From: Bin55 sp965116055
Lineage (GTDB): Bacteria > Pseudomonadota > Gammaproteobacteria > Pseudomonadales > Azotimanducaceae
Reading direction: 5' to 3'
Assembly (NCBI GenBank): GCA_965116055.1
Contig: OZ220466.1
Location: 496,001-560,000 of the forward strand
Length of the DNA stretch: 64,000 nucleotides
This document shows, in pieces, positions 27,276 to 36,119 of the stretch (positions within the stretch are counted from its first letter, which is position 1; each line of letters starts with the position of its first letter). Position numbers and translations under genes: made by a program. The notes below the pieces were generated by a model. That model was not told where the DNA came from. It saw nothing but the letters and a program-made list of their open reading frames with translations, and made no database searches.

Positions 27276-28112
27276 TCAGTTAATGGTGCAAGTGCCTTGG
27301 TCCAGTACGACATCACCGTGTTGATTGAAGGTTCGGAACACGGCATCGTTACCGTTCTGCCAGATTGACACCGTTAATTCGTCTCCGGGGATAACCGGTC
27401 GCGAGAATCGCCCGGCCATCGCGCGAAAGCGCGATGGGTTACCTCCGCAAAGTGCGTGCAACAACGCACGGCCGGTGAATCCGTAGGTGCAGAGGCCGTG
27501 CAAGATCGGCTTGTCGAAACCGCCCCGGGCAGCGAACTGAGGATCCGAATGGAGCGGATTACGGTCGCCTGATAGACGATAAGTGAGAGCTTGATCTTCG
27601 CGCGTCTTATAAGTTACCGAATGAGTCGGTTCAGTATCCGGATAGGCGACTTGCAAACTGGGACCTCGATCGCCTCCCCAACCACCTTCGCCTCGCAAAA
27701 ATAGTTGTGAAACGGTCTTCAGGAGTGGTTTACCGTTCGCTTTGTTCACGCTGGTAGAGGTCGTTTCGACAATAGCAGCGCTACCTTTATCGTAGATACC
27801 GGAAATACTTCCTGAACTCTCAAGCTCACCGTTCGGTGGGATTTCGTCGTAGAGTTCGATACCCATAAAGCCGTGAACCATGAGAGCTTGATTGAAATCC
27901 CCGAGCTTCTCCATAGGCGTACCGCCACCGCCGATGATCACAGCGAATGTAGGCAATACCTTTTGCGGCCGCCCGGCCGTATTTTCAGTGGTGAATTGCA
28001 GCTCGTCAGTGCCTGCTCCAACGCCTACTGCATATAAAAGAGCGTCCTTAGAATTCCAATGACGCGAGACAGGACCGCCAGTTTCGCCAACGGCATCTGG
28101 GTTTATCGAAAT
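27276..28112 (-). CDS. MaoC-type enoyl-CoA hydratase, apparent ATT start
   Basis: Hydrates 2-enoyl-CoA in beta-oxidation-like pathways; a double-hotdog 'hydratase 2' protein. The motif YRLSGDRNPLHSDP with catalytic Asp and His is complete. A TTG at 27956 would give 226 residues, but the frame continues upstream with typical hydratase-2 sequence (INPDAVGETGGPVSRHWNS, then YAVGVGAG). It reaches TAA at 28119-28121 with no ATG, GTG or TTG. ATT at 28112 matches the usual Met position and gives 278 residues. Either a rare ATT start or a base change is implied. It diverges from the thiolase-like gene. Confidence 0.88.
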   Translation of the reverse strand: MSINPDAVGETGGPVSRHWNSKDALLYAVGVGAGTDELQFTTENTAGRPQKVLPTFAVIIGGGGTPMEKLGDFNQALMVHGFMGIELYDEIPPNGELESSGSISGIYDKGSAAIVETTSTSVNKANGKPLLKTVSQLFLRGEGGWGGDRGPSLQVAYPDTEPTHSVTYKTREDQALTYRLSGDRNPLHSDPQFAARGGFDKPILHGLCTYGFTGRALLHALCGGNPSRFRAMAGRFSRPVIPGDELTVSIWQNGNDAVFRTFNQHGDVVLDQGTCTIN

Positions 28113-28190
28113 GATCTTTTACCGGAAGCCAAATTTGATAGACATTTTAACTTTCATGCTAAATCACTCTAACATGCTGAGGTCATATCC

Positions 28191-29369
28191 ATGAATCGTA
28201 CGATTCGAGGCAAGGTTGCTGTTGTTGGGTTAGGCGAAACCCAGTATTACAAACGGGGGCAATCGCCAGATGCGGAATTCAAGCTTGCTCTCAAGGCAAT
28301 CATTGCTGCGTGCAAAGACGCTGGCATTTCGCCAAAGCAAGTAGACGGTTTTGCGTCGTTTTCGAATGATCGTAGCGACCCCTCGCGGTTAGCGGCAGCG
28401 TTGGGGTGCGACGATTTGCGGTTCTCCAACATGCAATGGGGCGGCGGCGGCGGTGGCGGTTCCGGTTCTATTGCCAACGCTGCGGCAGCGATAGCAACGG
28501 GTATGGCCGAGTGCGTCATCGTGTTTAGGGCGCTCGCCCAGGGACAGTTTGGGCGATTCGGACAAGGCCCGCAGAGCAATACGACTTCAGGTGCAGGAGC
28601 CTATACCGTTCCTTATGGGTTAATGTCTCCAGCCCAATCGTTCGCTATGAAAGTCAATCGTTTCATGTATGACTACGACGTTAAGCAGGAGGCGCTAAGA
28701 GCGATTTCTTTAGCATCCTACCATCACGCGCAGAACAATCCGCGAGCAGTGATGCACGGTCGACCATTAGATGAATCGAAGTACGATGCGTCGCGCTGGA
28801 TTGTCGAGCCGTTTCATCTTTTTGATTGTTGCCTTGAGAACGACGGCGCCGCTGCCATGCTGCTCGTACCTGCGGAGCGTGCGAAGGACTTTCCACATAA
28901 ACCTACCTATATTCTGAGCGCGTTGTCGGGATCGCATTACCGCGCTGGAGCTTCGGCGCACAATACGCCCGATTACGCGACATCGACTTTTAAGACTACC
29001 GTACCGAGACTCTATGACATGGCCAAGCTAGGTCCGCACGATGTGCAGGTCGCGCAAATTTATGAAAACTTCACGGGTGGCGTATTGATGAGCATCGTCG
29101 AGCACGGATTCTGTCAACCAGAAGAGTGCAATGATTTCTTTACGAAAGAAAACTTGATAGCGCCCTACGGAAAACTGCCAACAAATACAAGCGGCGGCAA
29201 TCTTGCAGAATGCTACATGCACGGACTGGGGTTGAATATTGAAGCTGTTCGTCAGTTACGAGGTGAATCTACCAATCAGGTAGACACGGTAGATGTATCG
29301 CTTGTAGCTTCCGGGCCGATGGTGACTCCGGTCAGTTCGTCAATCTTCGGTTCGGAGCAGACACTGTGA
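28191..29369 (+). CDS. thiolase-fold lipid-transfer/aldolase protein
   Basis: A 392-residue member of the SCP-x/Ltp branch of thiolases. The nucleophilic Cys expected in the N-terminal loop is replaced within a glycine run (WGGGGGGGSGS, near residue 88), as in Ltp2-type aldolases that cleave rather than condense. The C-terminal region keeps the conserved SGGNLAECYMHGLGLNIEAV. GAGGT lies 7 bases before the ATG. It overlaps the DUF35 gene by 4 bases. Such aldolases work as complexes with DUF35 proteins in the removal of branched or steroid side chains. That role is inferred, not shown. Confidence 0.8.
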   Translation: MNRTIRGKVAVVGLGETQYYKRGQSPDAEFKLALKAIIAACKDAGISPKQVDGFASFSNDRSDPSRLAAALGCDDLRFSNMQWGGGGGGGSGSIANAAAAIATGMAECVIVFRALAQGQFGRFGQGPQSNTTSGAGAYTVPYGLMSPAQSFAMKVNRFMYDYDVKQEALRAISLASYHHAQNNPRAVMHGRPLDESKYDASRWIVEPFHLFDCCLENDGAAAMLLVPAERAKDFPHKPTYILSALSGSHYRAGASAHNTPDYATSTFKTTVPRLYDMAKLGPHDVQVAQIYENFTGGVLMSIVEHGFCQPEECNDFFTKENLIAPYGKLPTNTSGGNLAECYMHGLGLNIEAVRQLRGESTNQVDTVDVSLVASGPMVTPVSSSIFGSEQTL

Positions 29370-29800
29370 GTTATTTGAATCCAGGCTTACCTGTTCCGGT
29401 TGCGTCCCCCGATGGTCTTGACGCGCCTTATTGGGAAGCGGCGGCGAACGATGTGCTGGTGCTTCAAAGGTGCGACACGTGCGGCTATTACCAATGGGGT
29501 CCTGAGTGGGTGTGTCACCAGTGTCATAGCGAGAAGTTATCTTTTACGGAAATCGAACCGCGTGGGCAAATCTACAGCTACGAGCGCGTGTGGCATCCGG
29601 TGCATCCCGCACTGAAGGAACAAGGTCCTTATCTTATAGTGCTCGTCGAATTTCCGCGTTATAACCATGCTCGTATGGTAGGCAATCTACTGGGAGACCC
29701 CCGCCAAGGGGTTGTAATCGGCAGCCCAGTTGAAGCGGTATTCGAACATCATCGTGACAACGATCTGCCGTATACGTTGGTGCAATGGAAGGCGGTTTAG
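29366..29800 (+). CDS. DUF35 zinc-ribbon/OB-fold acyl-CoA partner protein
   Basis: A 144-residue protein starting at GTG 29366, overlapping the thiolase stop (GTGA). The zinc ribbon has CDTCGYYQWGPEWVCHQC near residues 37-54, followed by an OB-fold (GQIYSYERVWHPVHPA, PYLIVLVEFP). DUF35 proteins bind acyl-CoA and pair with thiolase-fold enzymes, forming hydratases or retro-aldolases. The gene fusion-like overlap supports a direct complex with the upstream protein. The MaoC gene next door would complete a short side-chain degradation set. Confidence 0.85.
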   Translation: MSYLNPGLPVPVASPDGLDAPYWEAAANDVLVLQRCDTCGYYQWGPEWVCHQCHSEKLSFTEIEPRGQIYSYERVWHPVHPALKEQGPYLIVLVEFPRYNHARMVGNLLGDPRQGVVIGSPVEAVFEHHRDNDLPYTLVQWKAV

Positions 29801-29885
29801 TTGAGCAGAACTTGTCTGCCAATTCGTTCGGCTGGTTTGAGCTAATGCAGATGGCGCCAATTGAGCGCAAGGTTGTAAAGTTCGT

Positions 29886-30875
29886 TTAAGTGCCATTCGT
29901 GGAGACAGTATTCTCCCAGCGCGGCAAAGCTAAAAACGCACCGCCGTATCGCTGAGTCAACGTACGCATTAACACCGCATAACGCAGCGGGGACCAGGTT
30001 TGATTGTTTTCGAAGCCGAACGCATGCATACGCAATGAATTTTCGGTAACCTTGGCCTCGGCTACGATGCGATCGATATCTTTGACGTAGTGGTCTAAAT
30101 CGTCCAACCCGGAAAAATCATCGCCGAATACGAACAATGCGATCTTTTTATTGGGATCGTACAGGTGGCGCAAGGCGGTTTTGATGCCATTGGCTGGGCT
30201 GCTATTTGAGTGAGCGCGCCAGTTATCGAGTCTGTCTAATGCACGACGGCGGAGTTCCGGCGAATCTGGCATCCAGCTTTTCCGATGCGAGCGATATAGG
30301 TAATGACCTTCGTCGCTCAGTATTTGAAATCCCTTTACTTCGGGGTATAGCGACAACACGCCTTCCACTTCGCTGACGACTTGTTTCCATATCGACTTCA
30401 TACTGCTGGAAGTATCAATGACGAATGCGATGTATTCTGAGTCGACTGGAATACCAGCATATTCGCTCGGCGTCGTGCGGATCATGCTCCGGTTGCTTGT
30501 GCGCAACTGCGTTTGTGCAGCTTGGGTCGATACTGTCTTGCGTTTGAGGCTAGCAAGCTCTTCAGTTGTCGAAGCAATGGTATGACGGTAAGTATCAGAA
30601 CGTGCGCTTTTACGGTCCGTTGTGATTGCGAGGCGCTGCAATAAACTGCGATTTCGTTCGATTTCGTCAGTCAGCGCATTAATTTCATTGTCGAGAGACT
30701 CGCGCTCGCTTATGAGCTGACCGTAATCGACATTGAGCGGTTCTGAATCTGCGAGCGCTCCTAAACGTTCGACCGGGAGGATAAGAACCAGGAGGACAAT
30801 GGCACCAAATGCACACGCGATAATGTCTAGAAAGCTGACCGTCGTACCGCTGGTTCGATCGTCTTCTCGTTTCAT
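29886..30875 (-). CDS. ExbD-like membrane helix fused to vWA domain (A)
   Basis: A 329-residue protein and last gene of the eight-gene operon. ATG 30875 overlaps the preceding stop (ATGA at 30872-30875); the frame is open to 30938 but without support. Residues 12-33 form an ExbD/TolR-type helix with an Asp at position 17 (VSFLDIIACAFGAIVLL), the place of the proton-carrying Asp in ExbD. A coiled coil follows at about 50-120. A von Willebrand A domain starts near 145 with an intact metal site: DTSSS at 154-158, a Ser/Thr near HSNSSPANG and FGDD later. The usual ExbD or OmpA periplasmic domain is missing. Likely an inner-membrane stator partner of the TolQ-like protein. Confidence 0.72.
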   Translation of the reverse strand: MKREDDRTSGTTVSFLDIIACAFGAIVLLVLILPVERLGALADSEPLNVDYGQLISERESLDNEINALTDEIERNRSLLQRLAITTDRKSARSDTYRHTIASTTEELASLKRKTVSTQAAQTQLRTSNRSMIRTTPSEYAGIPVDSEYIAFVIDTSSSMKSIWKQVVSEVEGVLSLYPEVKGFQILSDEGHYLYRSHRKSWMPDSPELRRRALDRLDNWRAHSNSSPANGIKTALRHLYDPNKKIALFVFGDDFSGLDDLDHYVKDIDRIVAEAKVTENSLRMHAFGFENNQTWSPLRYAVLMRTLTQRYGGAFLALPRWENTVSTNGT

Positions 30876-32008
30876 GATGCGGGCCAACCTGGAACGGGGG
30901 AAAGGAGCCGCCCGCCGTACTCTTTCGCGAAATTCCAATATCCATGAACGGCGTTACTGTCGCCTTCGAGAGGATACAAAATCACATCCACGCGAGTCCC
31001 CCGCAGATTTCTTTTCACAGCTAAGCGTGCGTTGTCAAAAACACTTTTTCGACACTTTGGCGACAGGAGAGGTACTTGACCTGAACGAACCGATGGGCAG
31101 CCATTTAGGCGTCCGAGACGAAACTTGCCTGGTAGGGTTGGGTAGCCATCGGTGATGAGCACGATTTGTGTAGGCTTCGGCTTCATGGATGTTGCAACGG
31201 TTAGCGCGGTTTTCAGATCCGTTGGTCCGAGAGGTTGTAAGTTGGCAAGTGCCGCCTCAAGATGGGTTTTAGTAAGCGCTGAACTGCTCTTAGTTTCCCA
31301 GATTGGCGGTTTAGTAGACGTAACGAGTTTGCCATGCGAGTCATGCACGCGGTCGCTAAACGTCAGCACCTGGTAAGACGCGTCCTTGGGTAGGTGTTCG
31401 ACGACCCACAGCGCGGCATGTCGCGCTGAAGTCCATTTCGCGGCAGCTAGCTGGGTTTGAATGGAGGAAGCTCGCAAACGAATAATTTCAATGAGTGTCG
31501 AGCTCAACATACTCGCCGATGAATCAAGCAGTATGAGAACGTGGTCATTTCCGACTTTGATCCCGGTGAGGTGATTTTTCGATTCGTCGGGCACCGAATG
31601 CTTTAGCGTTTGCTGGCGTTCCGCTGCTGCAGCGGCAAGTTGCCGTCGGGCATCCTTGAGGTCGATTCGTTGTTGCTGTAATTCTTTAAGCAGGCTCGCG
31701 AGCCGGTTTGCTTGAAGTTTCGAGATAGTCGATCGAGCGTTGGACTGTGCGGTCCGGTCAACGATTTGTTGTTGAGTTTGGTCGGCTATACGCTTCAACT
31801 CCGTTATTTCATCCGTTTTGATCGCGATCTGTGCTTGGATTTCGGTTATGTGCTTAACGAGTAAACCCGCAGCGTCAATTTCTGCAACCGTTTCGCCATA
31901 TTTGATGATGAATAGCAATAGCACGGCAGCGCCGAGACCGCAACAGAGTATGTCGAGGAAACTGAGACCGAATGCGACGGTCGATTGACGTCTAACTACG
32001 CGACTCAT
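30872..32008 (-). CDS. ExbD-like membrane helix fused to vWA domain (B)
   Basis: A 378-residue protein with the same plan as its neighbour. The N-terminus has an ExbD-like helix (LSFLDILCCGLGAAVLLLF) with Asp at position 19, a long coiled coil at about 45-140 and a vWA domain from about 155. The metal site is complete: DSSAS at 162-166, the Thr in PLGPTDLKTAL, and ITDGYPT. The start MSRVVRRQS at 32008 gives an N-terminus matching protein A; the frame is also open to 32032. It overlaps the TolQ-like gene by 17 bases. Two such proteins suggest a heteromeric stator or ligand-binding pair. Confidence 0.72.
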   Translation of the reverse strand: MSRVVRRQSTVAFGLSFLDILCCGLGAAVLLLFIIKYGETVAEIDAAGLLVKHITEIQAQIAIKTDEITELKRIADQTQQQIVDRTAQSNARSTISKLQANRLASLLKELQQQRIDLKDARRQLAAAAAERQQTLKHSVPDESKNHLTGIKVGNDHVLILLDSSASMLSSTLIEIIRLRASSIQTQLAAAKWTSARHAALWVVEHLPKDASYQVLTFSDRVHDSHGKLVTSTKPPIWETKSSSALTKTHLEAALANLQPLGPTDLKTALTVATSMKPKPTQIVLITDGYPTLPGKFRLGRLNGCPSVRSGQVPLLSPKCRKSVFDNARLAVKRNLRGTRVDVILYPLEGDSNAVHGYWNFAKEYGGRLLSPVPGWPAS

Positions 32009-32849
32009 GCCCGGTGCCGGCAGAGATCGCATGTTCTTGTAGCCTTTGAAGTGTGCTTAACGTACCGATCAGATCCGCGGTAATGAACCGTTTGTAACCT
32101 GCGACCAAGCGTTCTTCACGCCCCTGTAAGAGATAGGACACAAGCATCAACCATAAGCTTATGAACAGTGCACAAAACGTCGAATTGAACGCGACGCCTA
32201 GACTACTAGCAACCCCTGTGATATCTCCCGCTAGCGCTTCGTCAGCACGTCCTAGCGCTTCGCCGATACCGCGCACCGTCCCGAGGAATCCGACTGAAGG
32301 AATGGCCCAAAGGATGTATTTATTTAGACTCAGTCTCGCTTCGAGTTGTTCAAGATAGACATCGCAAGCTGACACGCCAATATCGCTGGCTTCCTTGAAT
32401 TGTGAGGCTGGCTGGCGGGGATCAAGCGTATTAAGGACGGTTTGAACTGTTTCAAGCAGCTGTAGGTGCGGCATGGCGTTCATCTTTTCGAGAACCGCTG
32501 TGCGTAACTCGTCAAGCACACGCTGATCAAAGGTCGTCTTGCTTTCTATGGAGAGAAAGTCCTCTTTAAGCAAGTGCGGTTCATCCATAAACAGTTGATA
32601 TCTAAATAGCCAGAGCCAAAGACACCAAAGACCAAGAATGATGCAAATCTCCTGCTCGGGATCTTTAAGTAGAACCGCAAGCGAGCGCGGTGGTGGCTTG
32701 CCTAATTCGCTGGCTTCAAAGAGTAACTGGGTCGCAGCTGGATCAATCCAGAAGACATACACCAACTGCACCGTGACGATACATAACAACAACCCCAGAA
32801 TGTCCATGAACATTCTGTTATTCAGAGCGAGTCTAGCGATTCTTTTCAT
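31992..32849 (-). CDS. TolQ/ExbB/MotA-family proton channel protein
   Basis: A 285-residue inner-membrane protein with helices at about 12-33, 66-88, 175-200 and 212-240. The family core is plain: IPSVGFLGTVRGIGEALG, then GVAFNSTFCALFISLWLMLVSY with the conserved Thr of the ion path. A cytoplasmic segment of roughly 85 residues lies between helices 2 and 3, as in TolQ and ExbB. It sits directly before two genes with ExbD-like helices, so together they would make the 5:2-type motor seen in Tol and Ton systems. No TolA, TonB, TolB or Pal gene is near, which separates this locus from those systems. Confidence 0.85.
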   Translation of the reverse strand: MKRIARLALNNRMFMDILGLLLCIVTVQLVYVFWIDPAATQLLFEASELGKPPPRSLAVLLKDPEQEICIILGLWCLWLWLFRYQLFMDEPHLLKEDFLSIESKTTFDQRVLDELRTAVLEKMNAMPHLQLLETVQTVLNTLDPRQPASQFKEASDIGVSACDVYLEQLEARLSLNKYILWAIPSVGFLGTVRGIGEALGRADEALAGDITGVASSLGVAFNSTFCALFISLWLMLVSYLLQGREERLVAGYKRFITADLIGTLSTLQRLQEHAISAGTGHESRS

Positions 32850-32869
32850 ATCAAGGCAAACGACGGCAG

Positions 32870-33136
32870 CTAAATATCTTGAGGTAAATCAATGTTTGAA
32901 TCGGCCCGGATGCTGCGTTGAAGCACGAGAGGCTTGAGTTTCGGGTTTTGGTTCCTCGCGCTTGATGACTCTTTACGGCTTGTAGACGCTGACGGTTGCG
33001 CTGATTCGGCTTCGTTTACCGCTACCTCATTGTCGGTTGCCGGCTTATTGACCTTGTTTTCGTTTTCTGACGCAACTTGCCAACCTACACAAACCGTCAT
33101 TAAGGCAAGCCCAGCGCACTTCTTCAATATATCCAT
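32870..33136 (-). CDS. small exported protein of unknown function
   Basis: An 88-residue protein with a signal peptide or anchor at residues about 5-22 (CAGLALMTVCVGWQVAS). A Ser/Glu/Asn-rich disordered middle follows. The C-terminus is better ordered and probably conserved (LVLQRSIRADSNIDLPQDI). It overlaps the end of the PEGA gene by 13 bases and lies 20 bases before the TolQ-like gene, so it is part of the operon. Its size and C-terminal motif suggest a periplasmic linker in the complex. No family recognised. Confidence 0.55.
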   Translation of the reverse strand: MDILKKCAGLALMTVCVGWQVASENENKVNKPATDNEVAVNEAESAQPSASTSRKESSSARNQNPKLKPLVLQRSIRADSNIDLPQDI

Positions 33137-35070
33137 CGCGCTACTCGAAATCCAATGGTCGCACGTTTGTTGGTCTCGAATTTTCGGTAATGCGTGGTAA
33201 TCTCACTCAATTCATCCGTCTCGTAGCTTGATCCCTTAACGGTATTGGAAAAACCTGCCCTAGGCCCCAAGAAGTCAGCACTGGCATTGACTGTGCGTCG
33301 AATTTCGTAGTAATCGTGTACCCACTCGGCGACATTCCCGGTCATGTCGTAGAGCCCATTGAAATTGGGGCGATATGAGGCTACAGGCGCCATCTCGATG
33401 TGGTTGTCTACGAATCCGTTGATGTACCTTGCGCGGACTTTTGCTGTTTCTTGTCCGGCCAGATTGGCGAACCCAATAGGGATGGTTGCCATGCTCCCCC
33501 ATTCATATGGTTCGACGATTTGGTGGCTCTCCCAGTTATAGCTCGCTCCTGTTTCCCACTCTGCTTCGGTCGGCAGGCGAAATCCTAACGCAGCAACAAC
33601 AGGTTCGACGATGTTATCGGCGTCAATGAAATAGAACGGATCCAACCCGTGTTGCGAGCTTAACCAGTTACAAAACTTCACGGCATCAAGCCAGGTTACA
33701 TTGACGATCGGCTGGTTGGCAGTGCCTTGTGCCCCAGGTCTGAAGCGCTTGTATGCATCAACAGTGACTTCCGTCGCACCGATGTAGAACGGTCTAGTGA
33801 TTGTCACCAGTGACGTTGCCTCTGATGCGGCGTCAATGAGCTTCCGATAACGAACGGGTGGAAATCGGATTAATTCGAGGCTGCCGGTCACTGTTGCTTT
33901 CTCTGGTGCAAACTGATAGGCGTGATCCGAGGGTTTGAGTAACGTAAATGTGACGGTTTGTTTAGACCCAGACCCGGCAGTGGCCGACAAAGTCTGCGGC
34001 ACTAAGCCGTCTTGCCTCGCCTCAATAAGATCACCGGGATAGATATCAATGGCTTGAGGTGCTCTACCTTGCTTCATCCCGTTTACGAACACATCGCCTT
34101 CCGGTTCGATGTTGATCTCATAGTGAACTTTGTCGCGACTGAACTGGACTGCGCGTGTTAGGTTTTTGCCGGCCGTGGGCGTTAAAACTTCTCGATGTTC
34201 GCGATATCCAGGTTTTCGCACGACGAGCTCATATGAGCGATTGGGGTGCAGCAAATGCGATAGACTAGTTTCTCCGACAAACGTACCGTCAATCAGAACC
34301 GATGCGTTCCCCGGGGTGGATTCGACTGCAAGTGAGATATCCGATGGAGTGAGCGAAATCGTGTCTAGGTCAAGAATTTGAGCAGGTTTGATATCGATAT
34401 CGACAACTTTTGGATGGTAGCCGTGACGATAAATTCGTAGCTGAGACTGCCCTGATGCGATCCAGCCGTCGAATTTCCCTTGACCTACTACAGAGCCGTT
34501 CAATTCGATCGTGGCCAATGACGGATTCGTAGCCACGCGAAGCCTGGATTGGAACTCAACGAGGTCGAATGCAATTTGCTGAGACTTACCTAATCCTTCA
34601 ATTTCAACTACTTGTGACGTGAGTTTCGTTTCGTCTCGAAAGATCGACACAACATGTCTTCCCTGCGCCAACTCAATGCCGGTCAATTGGGATTGCGGTA
34701 TCTCATTAATATGGATTTTTACGGGAAATTCTTGGCTCACGATGACATCAAGGTATCCTGGTAGAGGTATCAACTCGACGTGAACTTGGCGCTGATCTGA
34801 CTTTCTGGAAAATTCAAGACGCTGGCTTTCGTAACCTGGGTGTGATACATCGTAAATAGCCAGCTCGGAGAATGTCAGGGCATGATTTGCGAATTCGATT
34901 GAGGTTCCTTCGCGGCGTTCGATTTTGAATGTATCGGCGATCTGGTTCGGCCCAACGGAATAACTGAAGACCTCGCCAAGCGAAATCAGCGCGAGCGGCA
35001 AAAGTAGGACCGCGGCGACAGCAAGGATCGCGATGACCGTCCAAATGCGCTCGCGACGAGCGGATGTCAT
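33124..35070 (-). CDS. PEGA-repeat protein with non-catalytic formylglycine-enzyme fold
   Basis: A 648-residue protein from ATG 35070, which has AAGGA five bases upstream; GTG 35103 is an alternative without one. A membrane helix lies near residues 10-32. Three or more PEGA-like beta repeats follow at about 100-380 (NPSLATIELNGSVVGQGKF, TPGNASVLIDGTFVGETSL, EGDVFVNGMKQGRAP). The C-terminal domain, about 425-648, is of the FGE/SUMF fold: FYIGATEVTVDAY, FRLPTEAEWE, LYDMTGNVAEWVHDYY, IGFRVAR. The active-site Cys region has no Cys, so it is probably a binding module. Its bulk would lie in the periplasm, next to the vWA domains. Confidence 0.8.
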   Translation of the reverse strand: MTSARRERIWTVIAILAVAAVLLLPLALISLGEVFSYSVGPNQIADTFKIERREGTSIEFANHALTFSELAIYDVSHPGYESQRLEFSRKSDQRQVHVELIPLPGYLDVIVSQEFPVKIHINEIPQSQLTGIELAQGRHVVSIFRDETKLTSQVVEIEGLGKSQQIAFDLVEFQSRLRVATNPSLATIELNGSVVGQGKFDGWIASGQSQLRIYRHGYHPKVVDIDIKPAQILDLDTISLTPSDISLAVESTPGNASVLIDGTFVGETSLSHLLHPNRSYELVVRKPGYREHREVLTPTAGKNLTRAVQFSRDKVHYEINIEPEGDVFVNGMKQGRAPQAIDIYPGDLIEARQDGLVPQTLSATAGSGSKQTVTFTLLKPSDHAYQFAPEKATVTGSLELIRFPPVRYRKLIDAASEATSLVTITRPFYIGATEVTVDAYKRFRPGAQGTANQPIVNVTWLDAVKFCNWLSSQHGLDPFYFIDADNIVEPVVAALGFRLPTEAEWETGASYNWESHQIVEPYEWGSMATIPIGFANLAGQETAKVRARYINGFVDNHIEMAPVASYRPNFNGLYDMTGNVAEWVHDYYEIRRTVNASADFLGPRAGFSNTVKGSSYETDELSEITTHYRKFETNKRATIGFRVARWIY

Positions 35071-35130
35071 AGCGGTCCTTCTCGTATTTTTAGTTTGACT
35101 CACGATCGGTCGATTCTGGTGACTGTCGGT

Positions 35131-36081
35131 TCAGAATCTTTCGGTAGCGCGGATTTCAACGGTGAGCGCACTGTCTTGGGGTTGTAATAAGAGTTCACGG
35201 TTGACCTCGTGAAACCCATTGCGACGCCCGATGAGTCGATATTCTCCCGGCATCAACTCAATTTTTCGCTCAAAGAATTTACCCAGCTTTTTTCCAGGTC
35301 GCAAAATCACGTCAGTTCGCCCGTCCGAATTGAGTTGTAACACAATCGGTGTAGTCCACAAGTCGCTCAATTCATTCAAACGACTTATTTTTTGAGCTAT
35401 TCGCTCCCCGACATCTAGGCGTTTGCCTGCGGCTTGCACTTTGCTTACTTCAACTTGAATGGAAGGATGCGACAGACTGTTGGGGTTGTCTATCAGTCTA
35501 TCGGCGAGCGCCTCAATCTCAATCAATGCAACGCTTCGTTGCGCCGCAGCTTTGAACGATGCACTTTCGTTGTGTAATGCTTTGGCAATGCTGGCTGCGT
35601 CTTCCCATCGCTCTTCCTGCATAGCGGTGTGAAATCGATCGAATCGGATTTGTACCAATCGTTGGGTCGTAAAGATCCGAAGTTCTTGGGCGGCAACAGA
35701 ATTTGGGTCTAGCTTTAGCGCTTCGTCAAGTGTACGTTGGGCTTCGGCAAAGCGTTCCTTGACGATGAGGTCATGTGCGGTGGTCATCAATGAGTTGAAT
35801 CGGCGTTTATCTTTTTCTTCGGATGCAGTGGATTTAGACGGTGTCGCTTCTACGTATGACTCAGTATGTTGCTGGGAAGGGCTTAGTCCATCTCCTGATT
35901 CGTGGGGTTCGGGTTTAGAAATGAGCTCGTTTGACGCTTGTGCAGGGTTGCTTACGAAACGCTCCGACAACATCTTCGTTGCAGGAGGTTCGTTCGACTC
36001 GGCGGAGTCAGCAAGTTCGACCTGAGTGCAACTGCAAACGCAAGCGATGCCTGCCAATACAACGAGTCGATTTCGGAACAT
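35131..36081 (-). CDS. TPR lipoprotein with PEGA-like C-terminus
   Basis: A 316-residue exported protein. The N-terminus has a signal peptide ending in ACVCSC, a slightly unusual lipobox, so outer- or inner-membrane lipidation is likely but not certain. A low-complexity linker precedes tetratricopeptide-like helices at about 95-180 (FAEAQRTLDEALKLDPNSVAAQ). The last 70 residues form a PEGA-like beta module (VILRPGKKLGKFFERKIELMPG cut short here), as in the next gene. It lies 27-60 bases before the PEGA-FGE gene in the operon. No named family. Confidence 0.62.
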   Translation of the reverse strand: MFRNRLVVLAGIACVCSCTQVELADSAESNEPPATKMLSERFVSNPAQASNELISKPEPHESGDGLSPSQQHTESYVEATPSKSTASEEKDKRRFNSLMTTAHDLIVKERFAEAQRTLDEALKLDPNSVAAQELRIFTTQRLVQIRFDRFHTAMQEERWEDAASIAKALHNESASFKAAAQRSVALIEIEALADRLIDNPNSLSHPSIQVEVSKVQAAGKRLDVGERIAQKISRLNELSDLWTTPIVLQLNSDGRTDVILRPGKKLGKFFERKIELMPGEYRLIGRRNGFHEVNRELLLQPQDSALTVEIRATERF

Positions 36082-36119
36082 CGCGACGCTTAGCTAACAG
36101 ATGGCTACACTAGGCGCGT

